From Corticibacter populi (GTDB taxonomy: Bacteria > Pseudomonadota > Gammaproteobacteria > Burkholderiales > Burkholderiaceae_C): a stretch of DNA of 64,000 bases. Of the stretch, positions 24,903 to 34,607 are shown piece after piece. A program made the translations under genes and the position numbers. The stretch is taken from contig NZ_SGWR01000003.1 in NCBI RefSeq assembly GCF_004217315.1, positions 186,001-250,000 of the forward strand. Reading direction: 5' to 3'. The first letter of the stretch is position 1; each line of letters begins with the position of its first letter. The notes beneath the pieces were generated by a model. That model searched no databases and had not been told where the DNA came from. It worked only from the letters and a program-made list of their open reading frames with translations.

Positions 24903-27900
24903 TCAGCCCGGAGGTTCCGCTGTTTGCGGTTCTCCATCGGGCAGGCGTAGCCGCACATGGGCCTGTAGCCAGGCGCCCAGCGGCTCGAGCATCATGCGGG
25001 CAGTGGCCTCGAAGGCGCCGCTCGCATGCAGGCTGGCGAAGTCGGACCACAGGCGTGCGAGATACGGGTTGCGGTCGCGCTCTCCGCCCAGCCGTCCGCC
25101 CTGGTAGGCTGTATTGGCGGCTTGCAGGGCTTTCGCAGCATCCGCAGGTGCGGTGGGGGCTCCGGTGGAGGGCGTGAGCGCCTGGTACCAGGCCAGCGCC
25201 GTGTCGATGCCAAACGGCAACGGCTGCTGGCGATGGAGGTGCGCGGTCTCGAGCACCTGCTCCAGCCATTGCCTGGCTTGCGTGGCCGGCACGGGGGTGA
25301 TGTCCAGCACGGCATCGAGACCGATGATGCGGCTGCTCACGGCGGGGCCGATGAATGTGCCGGCAGTCGTTGACGGGGCTGGCTGCCGGCTGGCCAGCGC
25401 CAGGGCGCACAGCCACGCGTCAATGAGCTTGTCGAGGCGCAGCACCGGTGGGCGCCGGCTGTTGCCGGGTGTTCTGATCAGGCGAGTGGGCTTGACCGAC
25501 AGGTGCAGCCAGGACGCACCGGCCGGATCGGTCGCCATGTGATCGACGTTGGCGCCAGTGCCCCGCAGTCCGCCAATCCAGTCGTCGATGCCGGGAATGT
25601 CCTCTCGCGGGTGCTGCAACTGCAGATGCAGGCGCTGCTGGACATGCGGCCACTGTGCCTCGCTGTGCAGCCATTCACGCAGCAGAAACTGCAGCTGTTC
25701 CAGCCATTGCTGCTGCAGCCGCTCGCCCAGTGTGCCAATGGGCAACTGGCCGGCCATGGCATGGCGTTGCAGCTGCTGGCGGGCCTCGGCGGACACGCTC
25801 TCCCAGGACTGGTGTTGTGCAATGAGCGGTTGCACCGTCTGCAGCACTTGCTGGAAGATCTGCCAGCGTGCCAGGCCGTCAATACCGATGGGCTCACAGT
25901 CATTGGCCACTTCGGGCAGTTCCGGATAGCGGGTTTGCAGCCGGGTCTCGAACCACGCCTGCGCCGGATTGCGCCAGAAGCGGGCCAGTTCCGCGAGCGT
26001 CCAGGCCGGTGGCGCTTCGCCCGAGGCTGCTGGCGCTGGCAGGGGCATGGTGTCGGTCAGCCCCGGTGCGGCGGCAGTGATGGGGACGGGGAGCCATTCA
26101 TGCGCCCATGTGGCCAGGCTCTGGCCCTGGCCGCCGTCGACGGACTCGAAATAGCGTGGACTGAAGGGCTGCAGCGGATGCTCGGTGGTGCGGGCACTGA
26201 CCACGTCGCCAGCCCAGCCGGCGCGCAGGTAGTCCTGCAGTTGCGCGACCAGCACCGAGGGGGGGCGCACGGTGTTGTCGCGCACACTGCGGCCGACCCA
26301 GCTGATGAGCAACTGCCGGCGCGCCGAGAGCAGCGCTTCGAGCATCAGCTGGCGGTCGTCTTGGGCGCGGCTGCGGTCGCCTGGGCGGCGTTGGCCGGGC
26401 TGGCGCATCAGGTCCATTTCACTAGGGGTGCTGCGGCGCGGATAGGCACCGTCGTTCATGCCCAGCAGGCAAACCACCTCGAAAGGGATGGCGCGCATCG
26501 GCAGCAGCGTGCAGAAGGTGATGCCGCCGGCATGGAAGCGCTGGCGGTCGTCGGGCTGTCGCATGGCGCCCAGCCAGGCGTGGCGGGCCACCGTGAGCGG
26601 CAGCGGGTCGGCAAAGCCGGTGGCATCCACGGCGCTCAGCCAGTCCTGCAGGGCCTGGTCTGCAAGCGCCAGGGCACTGCGGTCGGTTTCGTCCGCGGGC
26701 AGGAAGAAGTCGGCCAGCAGCGCACGCCAGCGCGCTCCCCATTGTGCTGGCGTGGCCGCGCTGGCGAGCAGCCGCTCCCAGTGCTGCAGGAGCCCGAGCA
26801 GTTGTGCCAGCGCGCCGACATGTGCGGCGGCCAGTCCGCCGACCTCGGTGTAGGGTTCGGTGCCGGCAAAGCCTTGCCCGCTGGCATAGGCCAGCAGCAT
26901 ACGCTGCAGGCCGAACCAGGCGGTGTTCTGCGCGCCTGTGCCGGCTACGCCCAGTTGCTGGCGGTGGCTGGCGTCCAGCCCCCAGCGGATGCCGCTGCCC
27001 TGCATCCAGTGTTGCAGTTGCGCGATGGCGTCGGCATCGAGCCCGAAGCGCTGCGCGATGGCCGGTACGGCCAGCAGGTCGCTCAGTTCGGAGAGGCCGG
27101 CGCGCTGCTCGGGCAACCGCACCAGCCATTCCAGCGCCTGCAGCAGCGGGCTGAGGGTTTGTGGTGCCAGGTCGGCAATGTCGAAGGGCAGGTGGCGCGG
27201 GTCTTCGCTGGCATACTGGCCAAAGACGGCGCGGATCAGCGGCGCATACTGGGCGATGTCGGGCACCATGACGATGATGTCACGCGGCTGCAGCCGCGCC
27301 AGGCCCGTTTGCCGCGCTTCGGGGCGCAGCAGGTCGAGCAGGTGGTCGTGCAGCGCTTCGACCTCGCGCACCGGGCTGTGGGCGACTTGAAAGCAGATGC
27401 TGCGGTCGTCCACGGCGATGGCCTCGTGAGGGTGCTCGGCCAGCGGCAGCAGGTCTCGGACGTGATGCTGCACCTGTTGCAGCAGCGGAGCTGCGCCGTT
27501 TGCAGCGGCATCGGGCTCATCGTCGAAAACATCGATGCGCGGCAGGCCCATGCGGGCCTGGGCGGTCTGAGCCTCGTCATAGGCTTCGAGCTGGCGGATG
27601 AAGTCGCGCACCTGTCGGCCCCACATCATCAGCAGCGGGTGGGCATGGGCGTGCATGGCGTCGAGCGCGATGGCCGACAGATCGATGGCGCCGCGCAGCG
27701 GATGGCGCCGCGCCTGCAGGTCGAGCTGGCGCTGGCTGTGCTGAAACAGCTCGCGCTCGCTCAATGCATCGCTCCAATAGAATCGGCAGGGGTTGGGGAT
27801 GGCCAGCAGCACCTGGCTGTGGGCTCCCATGGCCGAGAGCAGTTCGATGACGGGCAGCGGCACATGCGTCATACCGAACAGCATGACGCGGCGCGGCAGC

Positions 27901-28643
27901 GGGGCTGGCAAAGGACGGCTGGCGTCGCGCAGGGCCCGTACGGCACGCTGGTGCAGGCGCGGGCGAATGGCCTGCGCCAGGGCCGCGTCCTGGGTCTGCA
28001 GCAGCTGGCGCCACAGCGCCGGTTGCCAAGCGGCGTCATCGTCAATCGGGGTGGGCGGGGTGTTGACGGCCGCGAGCTGGTCGCGTTCCTGCTTCCAGTC
28101 CTGCAACCAGTCGGGCCGGTAAACCTGGTACTGGTCGAACAGGTCGGCAATGCGCTGGGCAAGGTGGTAGAGCGCGCTGGTGTCATTGCTCGCCGGTCGC
28201 GCCGCGCTGCCCTCTCGCCGGGCCATCTCCAGCATGCGCTGCAGCGGTTGCCAGATGGGGCTGGCGCTGGCTCCCTCGCCGCAGCCTTTGCCGGCCCCGG
28301 CGGCCAGCAGTGCAGGCAGGATCTTCATCAAGTGCCACAGCATGGCCGGCTTGTCGAGGGGCGTCTGGTAGGGCACTTGCTGGTTGCCCAGAATGTGCCG
28401 GTACATGCGCCAGGCAAAGCGGCTGGGCAGGTCGACCTCGATGGCGGCGCTGACCCCCAGGTGGCGTGCCAGGCGCATCTTGAGCCATTCGGCCATGCCA
28501 TTGCTCTGCACCAGGACCACTTCCTGCTCCAGCGGCTCCAGGGGGCGTGCGGCCATCCATTCAGCCAGCGTGTCGGCCAGCATCTCGGTGCGATTGCCAT
28601 GCAGGGCCAGGATGCCTGGAGCGATGGATGCAGGTGTGGTCAT
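24903..28643 (-). CDS. recC: RecC, exodeoxyribonuclease V gamma subunit
   Basis: A 1246-residue protein, somewhat longer than the enterobacterial subunit. RecC pairs with RecB and RecD to process double-strand breaks and recognises Chi. Typical parts are the N-terminus LALHGNRTEMLADTLAEWM with PLEQEVVLVQSNGMAEWLKM, a central PDIAQYAPLIRAVFGQYA, and the helicase-like but inactive region FCTLLPMRAIPFEVVCLLGM followed by NDGAYPRR. The frame runs upstream to 28,802, but that part is arginine/proline junk; MTTPASIAPGILALHG at 28,643 is the better start. recB and recD are not next to it here. Confidence 0.92.
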   Translation of the reverse strand: MTTPASIAPGILALHGNRTEMLADTLAEWMAARPLEPLEQEVVLVQSNGMAEWLKMRLARHLGVSAAIEVDLPSRFAWRMYRHILGNQQVPYQTPLDKPAMLWHLMKILPALLAAGAGKGCGEGASASPIWQPLQRMLEMARREGSAARPASNDTSALYHLAQRIADLFDQYQVYRPDWLQDWKQERDQLAAVNTPPTPIDDDAAWQPALWRQLLQTQDAALAQAIRPRLHQRAVRALRDASRPLPAPLPRRVMLFGMTHVPLPVIELLSAMGAHSQVLLAIPNPCRFYWSDALSERELFQHSQRQLDLQARRHPLRGAIDLSAIALDAMHAHAHPLLMMWGRQVRDFIRQLEAYDEAQTAQARMGLPRIDVFDDEPDAAANGAAPLLQQVQHHVRDLLPLAEHPHEAIAVDDRSICFQVAHSPVREVEALHDHLLDLLRPEARQTGLARLQPRDIIVMVPDIAQYAPLIRAVFGQYASEDPRHLPFDIADLAPQTLSPLLQALEWLVRLPEQRAGLSELSDLLAVPAIAQRFGLDADAIAQLQHWMQGSGIRWGLDASHRQQLGVAGTGAQNTAWFGLQRMLLAYASGQGFAGTEPYTEVGGLAAAHVGALAQLLGLLQHWERLLASAATPAQWGARWRALLADFFLPADETDRSALALADQALQDWLSAVDATGFADPLPLTVARHAWLGAMRQPDDRQRFHAGGITFCTLLPMRAIPFEVVCLLGMNDGAYPRRSTPSEMDLMRQPGQRRPGDRSRAQDDRQLMLEALLSARRQLLISWVGRSVRDNTVRPPSVLVAQLQDYLRAGWAGDVVSARTTEHPLQPFSPRYFESVDGGQGQSLATWAHEWLPVPITAAAPGLTDTMPLPAPAASGEAPPAWTLAELARFWRNPAQAWFETRLQTRYPELPEVANDCEPIGIDGLARWQIFQQVLQTVQPLIAQHQSWESVSAEARQQLQRHAMAGQLPIGTLGERLQQQWLEQLQFLLREWLHSEAQWPHVQQRLHLQLQHPREDIPGIDDWIGGLRGTGANVDHMATDPAGASWLHLSVKPTRLIRTPGNSRRPPVLRLDKLIDAWLCALALASRQPAPSTTAGTFIGPAVSSRIIGLDAVLDITPVPATQARQWLEQVLETAHLHRQQPLPFGIDTALAWYQALTPSTGAPTAPADAAKALQAANTAYQGGRLGGERDRNPYLARLWSDFASLHASGAFEATARMMLEPLGAWLQAHVRLRLPDGEPQTAEPPG

Positions 28644-28880
28644 GCGCAGGGAGAGAGGAAGGGCGCCGGCGATGAAGGCGGGATGGACAGGGCGGCGAGA
28701 AAGCCGCAGTGCAGCCGGGGGATGTGGCGGGCGCCGTGGTGTTTGGACGCTACAGTGCGCAACTGTACACCGAGCGCCATGGCTACGGGCATGGCGAGGC
28801 ATGGGCCGATGCTGGTATCACAAGGTTCCGGCCTTGAGGTATCGCCCCTGCCATTTTTCTATCTACACAGGAGTTGTTCC

Positions 28881-29288
28881 ATGCACCCGATCAAAGCCCT
28901 GACTTCCCTTGCCATGGTGGCCTGCCTCAGCGCGAGTCTGACGGGTCTGATGATTGCGCCGGCCCGGGCCCAGACCGAGGCGAGCACCAGCGCACGCCAG
29001 GCTTACGATGATTCCATGCAGCGCATGCACACGGACATGATGCAGGGCATCGCCCATGACGACCCCGACGTGGCGTTTGCCGCCGGCATGCTGGCCCATC
29101 ACGAAGGGGCGGTGGAGATGGCGCGCATCGAGCTGGCGCATGGCAAGGATCCGGTGCTGCGCCAGCTGGCCCAGGACGTCATCACCGCGCAGGAGGCCGA
29201 GATCGGCCTGTTGCGCCAGTGGCTGGCGACCAACGCGCCGCAGACCGGCGCGGCCACGCCCGCGCCGGCGGCCGCGCACGCGCACTGA
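28881..29288 (+). CDS. Exported DUF305 family protein
   Basis: A 135-residue protein with a signal peptide (residues 1 to 31, ending ARA-QTEAS). The mature part has the DUF305 pattern of a helical bundle with HTDMMQGIAHDDPDVAFAAG, then MLAHHEGAVEMARIELAHGK and DVITAQEAEIGLLRQWL. Members are often near metal-resistance genes and may bind metals through their His and Met residues; here the neighbours do not support a specific metal. A good ACAGGAG lies 8 bases before the ATG. The gene is divergent from recC (237 bp between them, no other gene seen). Confidence 0.85.
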   Translation: MHPIKALTSLAMVACLSASLTGLMIAPARAQTEASTSARQAYDDSMQRMHTDMMQGIAHDDPDVAFAAGMLAHHEGAVEMARIELAHGKDPVLRQLAQDVITAQEAEIGLLRQWLATNAPQTGAATPAPAAAHAH

Positions 29289-29335
29289 GGGCCTGTTCTG
29301 GCGCGCCTGCCCGCGCCTGTCCGCCTGGCCGCGAG

Positions 29336-29368
29336 GGGGCTGCCAGCCGCTATCATGGCAGCCCCTTT
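29336..29368 (+). terminator. Intrinsic terminator after the DUF305 gene
   Basis: Ten-base-pair stem GGGGCTGCCA/TGGCAGCCCC with a 10-base loop, then TTTC. It separates the DUF305 gene from rep. Confidence 0.6.
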
Positions 29369-29406
29369 CACCCTCCTTCTATTCATCAGGGAGCACACCT
29401 CTCGCC

Positions 29407-31449
29407 ATGTCAGCCGGACTCAATCTCGCCCAAACCCAGGCCGTTCACCATATCAGCGGGCCTTCGCTGGTGCTGGCGGGGGCCGGTTCGGGCAAGACGC
29501 GCGTGATCACCCACAAGATCGCCCACCTGATCGGGCAGGGAATGGCGCCCGGGCGCATCGCCGCCATCACCTTCACCAACAAGGCCGCCGCGGAAATGCG
29601 CGAGCGTGCCAAGGGCCTGATCGGCAAGGCCGCCAAGGATGTGCTGATCTGCACCTTCCACGCGCTGGGCGTGCGCATGGTGCGCGAGGACGGCCAGGTG
29701 CTGGGCCTCAAGCCCAACTTCAGCATCCTCGACAGCGACGATGTGCTCTCCATCCTCAAGGACTGCGGCGGCACCACCGATACCCAGTTGGCGCGCCAGT
29801 GGCAGTGGACCATCAGCGGCTGGAAGAACATGGGGCTCAATTCGCAGACCGCCGCCGCGCAAGTCGAGGGCGAGGTGGACAAGGTGGCACTGGAAGTGAT
29901 GGCGCGCTACGAGGAGCGCCTCAGCGCCTTCCAGAGCGTGGATTTCGACGACCTTGTCGGCCTGCCGCTGACGCTGCTGAGCCAGCACGCCCCGGTGCGC
30001 GAGAAATGGCAGGCGCGCCTTGGCCATGTGCTGGTCGACGAATACCAGGATACCAATGCCACCCAGTACGAGCTGCTCAAGCTGCTGGTGGGCGAGCGCG
30101 GGCACTTCACTGCCGTTGGCGATGACGACCAGTCCATCTATGGCTGGCGTGGCGCCACGCTGGAAAACCTCAAGAAGCTGCCGCAGGACTTCCCGGCCCT
30201 GCGCGTCATCAAGCTCGAGCAGAACTACCGCTCCACCAGCGCCATTCTGCGTGCGGCCAACAATGTCATCGGTCCCAACCCCAAGCTGTTCCCGAAGACG
30301 CTGTATTCCGAGCTGGGCGAGGGCGAGCCGGTGCGTGTGGTCGATTGCGACTCCGAGGAACACGAGGCCGAGCGCGCCGTCGCCCGCATCCAGGGGCTGT
30401 GCGCTTCCGTCAATCCAACCCCGGAATGGCGCGACTTCGCCATCCTCTACCGTGCCAACCACCAGGCCAAGGCGCTGGAAAAGGCCTTGCGCCGTGCCAG
30501 CATTCCGTACAAGGTCTCCGGCGGCACCAGCTTTTTCGATCGCTCGGAAATCCGCGACTTGTGTGCCTGGTTTCGCCTCTGGAGCAATGAGGACGACGAC
30601 CCGGCCTTTTTGCGGGCGATCTCCGCGCCGCGCCGCGGTATCGGTCACCAGACGCTGGCGCAGCTGGGCGACTTCGCCTCGCAATACAAATGCAGCATGT
30701 ACGCGGCCATGTTCAACCAGATGCTGCCAGCGCGCCTGAGTGCCCGGGCGCTGGGTGGGTTGGCCGAGTTCGGTCGCCTGCTCAACGATCTGCAATACCG
30801 TGCCCGGCATGCGCTGGGTGCCGAGGCGGCGCGCCAGTTCCTCAAGGAATGGCTCGAGGAGATCGGCTACGAGAACTTCCTGCTCGAGCATTCCGACACC
30901 GCCGCCCAGGCCACGGCGCGCTGGGGCAATGTGCAGGAGTTCTGCGACTGGATGGCGCAGCGCGCCGGCGGTGTGCCCGACGAGGCCATCGGCGGCATCG
31001 TCACCGAGGCCAAGAGCCTGCTGGAGGTGGCCCAGACCATCGCCTTGCTCTCGACCATCAGCGAGCAGGAGAAGGACCAGAACGTCGTCACCCTCTCGAC
31101 GCTGCATGCCTCCAAGGGCCTCGAATGGCCGCACGTCATCCTGGCCGGCGTCAACGAGGGCGTGCTGCCGTTCCAGCAGGGTGAGGAAGGCGTGATCGAC
31201 CAGCAGCGCCTGGAGGAGGAGCGTCGCCTGATGTATGTGGGCATCACGCGTGCGCAGCGCACGCTGGCGGTAAGCTGGACGCGCCGTCGCAAGAAAGGCC
31301 GTGACTGGGTGGCGACCAAGCCCAGCCGCTTCATCGGCGAGATGAACCTGGCCGCCGACACGGCCCGCGAGGACCCGCGCGCCAAGCTGCGTGCGCTGCG
31401 CGAGGAATTTGCCCGCAAAGCCGCTGCGGGCAGCACGGCGCCGGAATGA
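29407..31449 (+). CDS. rep: ATP-dependent DNA helicase Rep
   Basis: A 680-residue superfamily 1A helicase, close in size to E. coli Rep, which moves 3' to 5' and clears proteins ahead of replication forks. Visible motifs are Walker A AGAGSGKT (24 to 31), motif Ia AAITFTNKAAAEM, motif II VDEYQDTN, motif III GDDDQSIYGWRGA, motif IV LEQNYRS, motif V TLHASKGLEW and motif VI EERRLMYVGITRAQ. The shorter 2A/2B regions and overall length favour Rep over UvrD, which is also present at 61,999. The true start is the ATG at 29,407; the frame extends upstream without coding signs. Confidence 0.93.
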   Translation: MSAGLNLAQTQAVHHISGPSLVLAGAGSGKTRVITHKIAHLIGQGMAPGRIAAITFTNKAAAEMRERAKGLIGKAAKDVLICTFHALGVRMVREDGQVLGLKPNFSILDSDDVLSILKDCGGTTDTQLARQWQWTISGWKNMGLNSQTAAAQVEGEVDKVALEVMARYEERLSAFQSVDFDDLVGLPLTLLSQHAPVREKWQARLGHVLVDEYQDTNATQYELLKLLVGERGHFTAVGDDDQSIYGWRGATLENLKKLPQDFPALRVIKLEQNYRSTSAILRAANNVIGPNPKLFPKTLYSELGEGEPVRVVDCDSEEHEAERAVARIQGLCASVNPTPEWRDFAILYRANHQAKALEKALRRASIPYKVSGGTSFFDRSEIRDLCAWFRLWSNEDDDPAFLRAISAPRRGIGHQTLAQLGDFASQYKCSMYAAMFNQMLPARLSARALGGLAEFGRLLNDLQYRARHALGAEAARQFLKEWLEEIGYENFLLEHSDTAAQATARWGNVQEFCDWMAQRAGGVPDEAIGGIVTEAKSLLEVAQTIALLSTISEQEKDQNVVTLSTLHASKGLEWPHVILAGVNEGVLPFQQGEEGVIDQQRLEEERRLMYVGITRAQRTLAVSWTRRRKKGRDWVATKPSRFIGEMNLAADTAREDPRAKLRALREEFARKAAAGSTAPE

Positions 31450-31515
31450 TGGCTGCGCCGCCGGCACGGGCCCGGCGGCCTTGCCAACCTGTCTGCCGTC
31501 GCCGAGCCGATGGGC

Positions 31516-31896
31516 TCAGGTGCTGGCAAGCTCGTTGCAGAAATCGATCAGCTTCTCGATGTCGCGTGATTTGTCGAATACAGCGCTCACACCCAACTGC
31601 GCGCTGCGCTGGCGGATGTCGTCCTCGACATAGTTGCTGAGGATCACGATGTGCTGGTCCGGCTGGATGGGCCCCACCGCCTCGATCACTCCCAATCCCG
31701 TGCCAGATTGCAGGAACAGGTCGACGATGAGCAGGCGCCAGCCATCCTGGTTGCTGTGCAGCCAGTCCAATGCCTCATGCTGGCTGACGGCGAAGCCCTG
31801 TGCCTCGACCGGTGTCAACTCCTCGAGCATGGCCGTGAGGTTTTCGCGGATGGTGTGGTTGTCTTCGACAATGAAAGTCTGGAGTTTGTCCGTCAT
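31516..31896 (-). CDS. Stand-alone response regulator receiver protein
   Basis: A 126-residue CheY-like receiver domain and nothing else. The phosphoacceptor pocket is complete: Glu11 and Asp12, Asp59 in LLIVDLFL, Ser87 in VILSNY and Lys109 in VFDKS. There is no DNA-binding or output domain, so it must work by protein contact or as a phosphate relay. No histidine kinase is close by; rep converges on it and the upstream 327 bp contain no gene. The partner kinase is unknown. Confidence 0.85.
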   Translation of the reverse strand: MTDKLQTFIVEDNHTIRENLTAMLEELTPVEAQGFAVSQHEALDWLHSNQDGWRLLIVDLFLQSGTGLGVIEAVGPIQPDQHIVILSNYVEDDIRQRSAQLGVSAVFDKSRDIEKLIDFCNELAST

Positions 31897-32223
31897 GGCG
31901 TGACAGCAGTCTCGGAATCGGGTGGGGTCGGCATAAGGGCCACGGCACGGGCTCTCTCATCGGGATGGGGACTGGCATACGCCACCAGAAGAGCAGGGGC
32001 GAGCGGGGCAGGAGCTGTGCCATGAGTGGAATGGCGCCGTGGAATGCGGCGCGTTGCCACCATTGTCGGTTTCAGGGCGCCCCCTGGCTGTAGGAAAACG
32101 CCGATTTTCCCGACGTGGCTTCGCGCGGACCCGCGGGGGAGGTTGGGCGCGAGGCCTGCTGTGCTCTGCCCATGGCGGGCAGCAGGCACTTTGAACGGCG
32201 TCAAAAGTGCCTGAGCTCCGGAC
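31897..32223. other. Intergenic stretch between receiver gene and ctpA
   Basis: These 327 bp contain no gene I can support. The right end holds an inverted repeat at 32,183 to 32,213, likely the ctpA terminator. The rest must contain the promoter of the receiver gene, but no convincing -35/-10 pair is seen. Confidence 0.55.
32183..32213 (-). terminator. Hairpin after ctpA
   Basis: Ten-base-pair arms CAGGCACTTT and AAAGTGCCTG around an 11-base loop, just past the ctpA stop. On the minus strand it lacks a long T run, so its strength is uncertain. Confidence 0.5.
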
Positions 32224-33738
32224 TTACTTGGAGGAGGCGTCCGTTGCGCCCGCAGCTGGGCTGGCCGATGGCGCGGCCGCTGTGGCCTCCGCAGTGGCAG
32301 CGGCCAGCCGCTCTTCATCCGACTTGCTGACTTGCACCGGCAGTCCCTTGAGGTGGTTGAGGGCCTGCTGGAGCTGGAAGTCCTCGGCCGAGCCGAACTG
32401 GGGCTGCCGGCGCGTCGGTTGACCATTGTTGGCTTTGGTTTCCTCCTCCAGGCGCTGCATGGCCTGCTCGCGCTCCTTTTCCTTGCGGGCGGCTTCTTCC
32501 GGGTCGTCGTCGGTGCCCAGGTGTTTGAGCAGGTCGGCTTCGCGGATGCGCAGCGATGCGTAAGGGGTGCCCTCGGCGGTTTCGTCCACGGCGATGTCAG
32601 GCTCTATCCCTTTGGCCTGGATGGAGCGGCCCGAAGGTGTGTAGTAGAGCGCCGTGGTCAGCTTGATACCGGTGTCCGGACCCAGCGGGCGCACGGTCTG
32701 CACCGAGCCCTTGCCGAAGGTCTGGCTGCCCATGATGGTGGCGCGCTGGTGGTCCTGCAGCGCACCGGCGACGATCTCGCTGGCCGAGGCCGAGCCTTCG
32801 TTGACCAGCACCACCAGCGGCACGCTCTTGAGCGCAGCCGGCAGCTTGCGCAGCGGATCGCTTCCGATGCCCAGGCCGATGCGCCGGGGCAGGTAGTCGG
32901 CGGCGGTGGTGGAGAAGGTCGCCTTGCTCTCGGGCAGTTGACCATCGGTTGTCACGACCACCACGTTCTGCGGCAGGAAGGCGGCGGAGATGGCCACCGC
33001 GGCATCGAGCAGGCCGCCCGGATCATTGCGCAGGTCCAGCACCAGGCCCTTGAGGTCGGGCTCCTTGGCATAGATTTCGGCGACCTTGGTGACGAAATCG
33101 TCCACCGTGCGATCCTGGAACTGAGACAGACGCACCCAGGCATAGCCCGGCTCGATCACTTCGCCCTTGACGGAGCGGGTCTTGATTTCCTCGCGTGTGA
33201 TGGTGACCGTGAAGGTGCGGCTTTCGTCCTTGCGGAAGATGGTCAGCACCACCTTGGTGTTGGGCTCGCCGCGCATGCGTTTGACGGCATCGGTCAGGCT
33301 CAGGCCTTTGACTGCGGTGTCGTCGATCCTGGTGATCAGGTCGTTGGTCATCAGGCCGGCGCGGTCCGCTGGCGAGCCTTCTATGGGCGAGACGATGCGG
33401 ATCAGCCCGTCTTCCTGCGTGATCTCGATGCCGACGCCGACGAAGCGGCCACTGGTGCCTTCGCGGAATTCCTTGAAGCTGGCCTTGTCGAAATATTGCG
33501 AATGGGGGTCGAGGTTGGAGACCATGCCCGAGATGGCGTCGGTGATGAGCTTCTTGTCATCGACCGGCTCGACGTAGTCGGATTTGATCAGGCCGTACAC
33601 CGCCGCCAGCTGCTGGATCTCCTCCAGTGGCAGTGGCGCAATGCTGTTGCGGGCAGTGGTCTGCAGCGAGAAGGTCGCCAGCGCACCGGCCAGGATGCCG
33701 GCGCTGACCCATCCGAGGGTTTGCAATTTTTGGCTCAT
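32224..33738 (-). CDS. ctpA: C-terminal processing protease, S41 family
   Basis: A 504-residue periplasmic serine protease that trims envelope proteins at their C-termini. Residues 5 to 27 form an uncleaved or cleaved signal anchor (TLGWVSAGILAGALATFSLQ). A PDZ domain covers about 95 to 180 (GVGIEITQEDGLIRIVSPIE). The catalytic pair is Ser318 in NEGSASASE and Lys343 in TFGKGS, with the normal 25-residue spacing. The C-terminal 60 residues are low complexity, rich in Ala, Glu and Thr. An ATG three codons upstream (33,747) is possible. It follows gpmA, likely as one operon. Confidence 0.92.
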   Translation of the reverse strand: MSQKLQTLGWVSAGILAGALATFSLQTTARNSIAPLPLEEIQQLAAVYGLIKSDYVEPVDDKKLITDAISGMVSNLDPHSQYFDKASFKEFREGTSGRFVGVGIEITQEDGLIRIVSPIEGSPADRAGLMTNDLITRIDDTAVKGLSLTDAVKRMRGEPNTKVVLTIFRKDESRTFTVTITREEIKTRSVKGEVIEPGYAWVRLSQFQDRTVDDFVTKVAEIYAKEPDLKGLVLDLRNDPGGLLDAAVAISAAFLPQNVVVVTTDGQLPESKATFSTTAADYLPRRIGLGIGSDPLRKLPAALKSVPLVVLVNEGSASASEIVAGALQDHQRATIMGSQTFGKGSVQTVRPLGPDTGIKLTTALYYTPSGRSIQAKGIEPDIAVDETAEGTPYASLRIREADLLKHLGTDDDPEEAARKEKEREQAMQRLEEETKANNGQPTRRQPQFGSAEDFQLQQALNHLKGLPVQVSKSDEERLAAATAEATAAAPSASPAAGATDASSK

Positions 33739-33830
33739 GATGACCATTTATAAAGGCAGGAGCATTGGGGGCAGGAGCGCTGCGTGCAACCGTAACATAA
33801 ATTCTCCGACACGGCCCGCGGGCGGGGCGA

Positions 33831-34523
33831 TCAGGCTTCGAGGTAGTAGCTGCGGATCGGCTTGAGGGTGTCGTCGAGCTCATAGACCAGCGGCGTGCCG
33901 TTGGGGATGTTGAGCGAGACGATGTCCTGGTCGGAAATGCCGTCGAGGTACTTGACCAGTGCGCGCAGCGAGTTGCCGTGCGCGGCGATGACAATGCGCT
34001 TGCCGGCACGGATGTCCGGCGCGATGTTCGATTCCCAGAAAGGCAGCACGCGCGCCACGGTGTCCTTGAGGCACTCGGTCAGCGGCACCCCTTCTGCGCC
34101 GAGCGTCTGGTAGCGGCGGTCGCCGCGCTCGCTGCGCGGATCGTTCGCGTCCAGCGCGGGCGGAGGGGTTTCATAGCTGCGGCGCCATACGAGCACCTGC
34201 TCGTCGCCGTACTTGGCGGCGGTGTCGGCTTTGTTGAGGCCCTGCAGCGCGCCATAGTGGCGCTCGTTGAGCTGCCAAGCCTTCTCGACGGGCAGCCATG
34301 TGGCATCCATCGCATCGAGGCAGTGCCAGAGCGTGTGGATGGCGCGCTTGAGCACGCTGGTGTATGCCTTGTCGAAGACGAAACCTTGCTCCTTGAGGCG
34401 CTGGCCGGCAGCCTGCGCCTGGCTGATGCCGGTGGCGGTGAGGTCCACATCGGTCCAGCCGGTGAAGCGGTTTTCCAGGTTCCAGGTAGACTCGCCGTGG
34501 CGAATCAGAACGAGCTTGTGCAT
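33831..34523 (-). CDS. gpmA: 2,3-bisphosphoglycerate-dependent phosphoglycerate mutase
   Basis: A 230-residue glycolytic enzyme that interconverts 3- and 2-phosphoglycerate. The phosphohistidine motif [10 protein letters not shown] (His9) is at the N-terminus, followed by [10 protein letters not shown]; the second histidine lies in [20 protein letters not shown], and the acid in [14 protein letters not shown]. Length fits the dPGM family, without the long insert of the cofactor-independent type. It lies upstream of ctpA and is divergent from the rhodanese gene (84 bp shared promoter region). Confidence 0.97.
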   Translation of the reverse strand: MHKLVLIRHGESTWNLENRFTGWTDVDLTATGISQAQAAGQRLKEQGFVFDKAYTSVLKRAIHTLWHCLDAMDATWLPVEKAWQLNERHYGALQGLNKADTAAKYGDEQVLVWRRSYETPPPALDANDPRSERGDRRYQTLGAEGVPLTECLKDTVARVLPFWESNIAPDIRAGKRIVIAAHGNSLRALVKYLDGISDQDIVSLNIPNGTPLVYELDDTLKPIRSYYLEA

Positions 34524-34607
34524 ATTTGTCTCAAAGTTCGGGCAAACAAAAGCGCATCATTCTAGAATCACGCCATTGTTTTGTCAGAGTTCTCAGAGAG
34601 ACCCAAC

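Noticed and set aside
28644-28802. Upstream extension of the recC frame
   Set aside because: The sequence is Arg/Pro/His rich with no family match; conserved RecC sequence begins near 28,643.
25503-28880. Very long rightward open frame opposite recC, joined to the DUF305 gene
   Set aside because: The part over recC is an antisense shadow with biased composition. Only the last 136 codons, from 28,881, form a real gene with a signal peptide.
31457-31479. GC-rich hairpin between rep and the receiver gene
   Set aside because: An 8-bp stem exists, but there is no T run on either side, so I do not call it a terminator.
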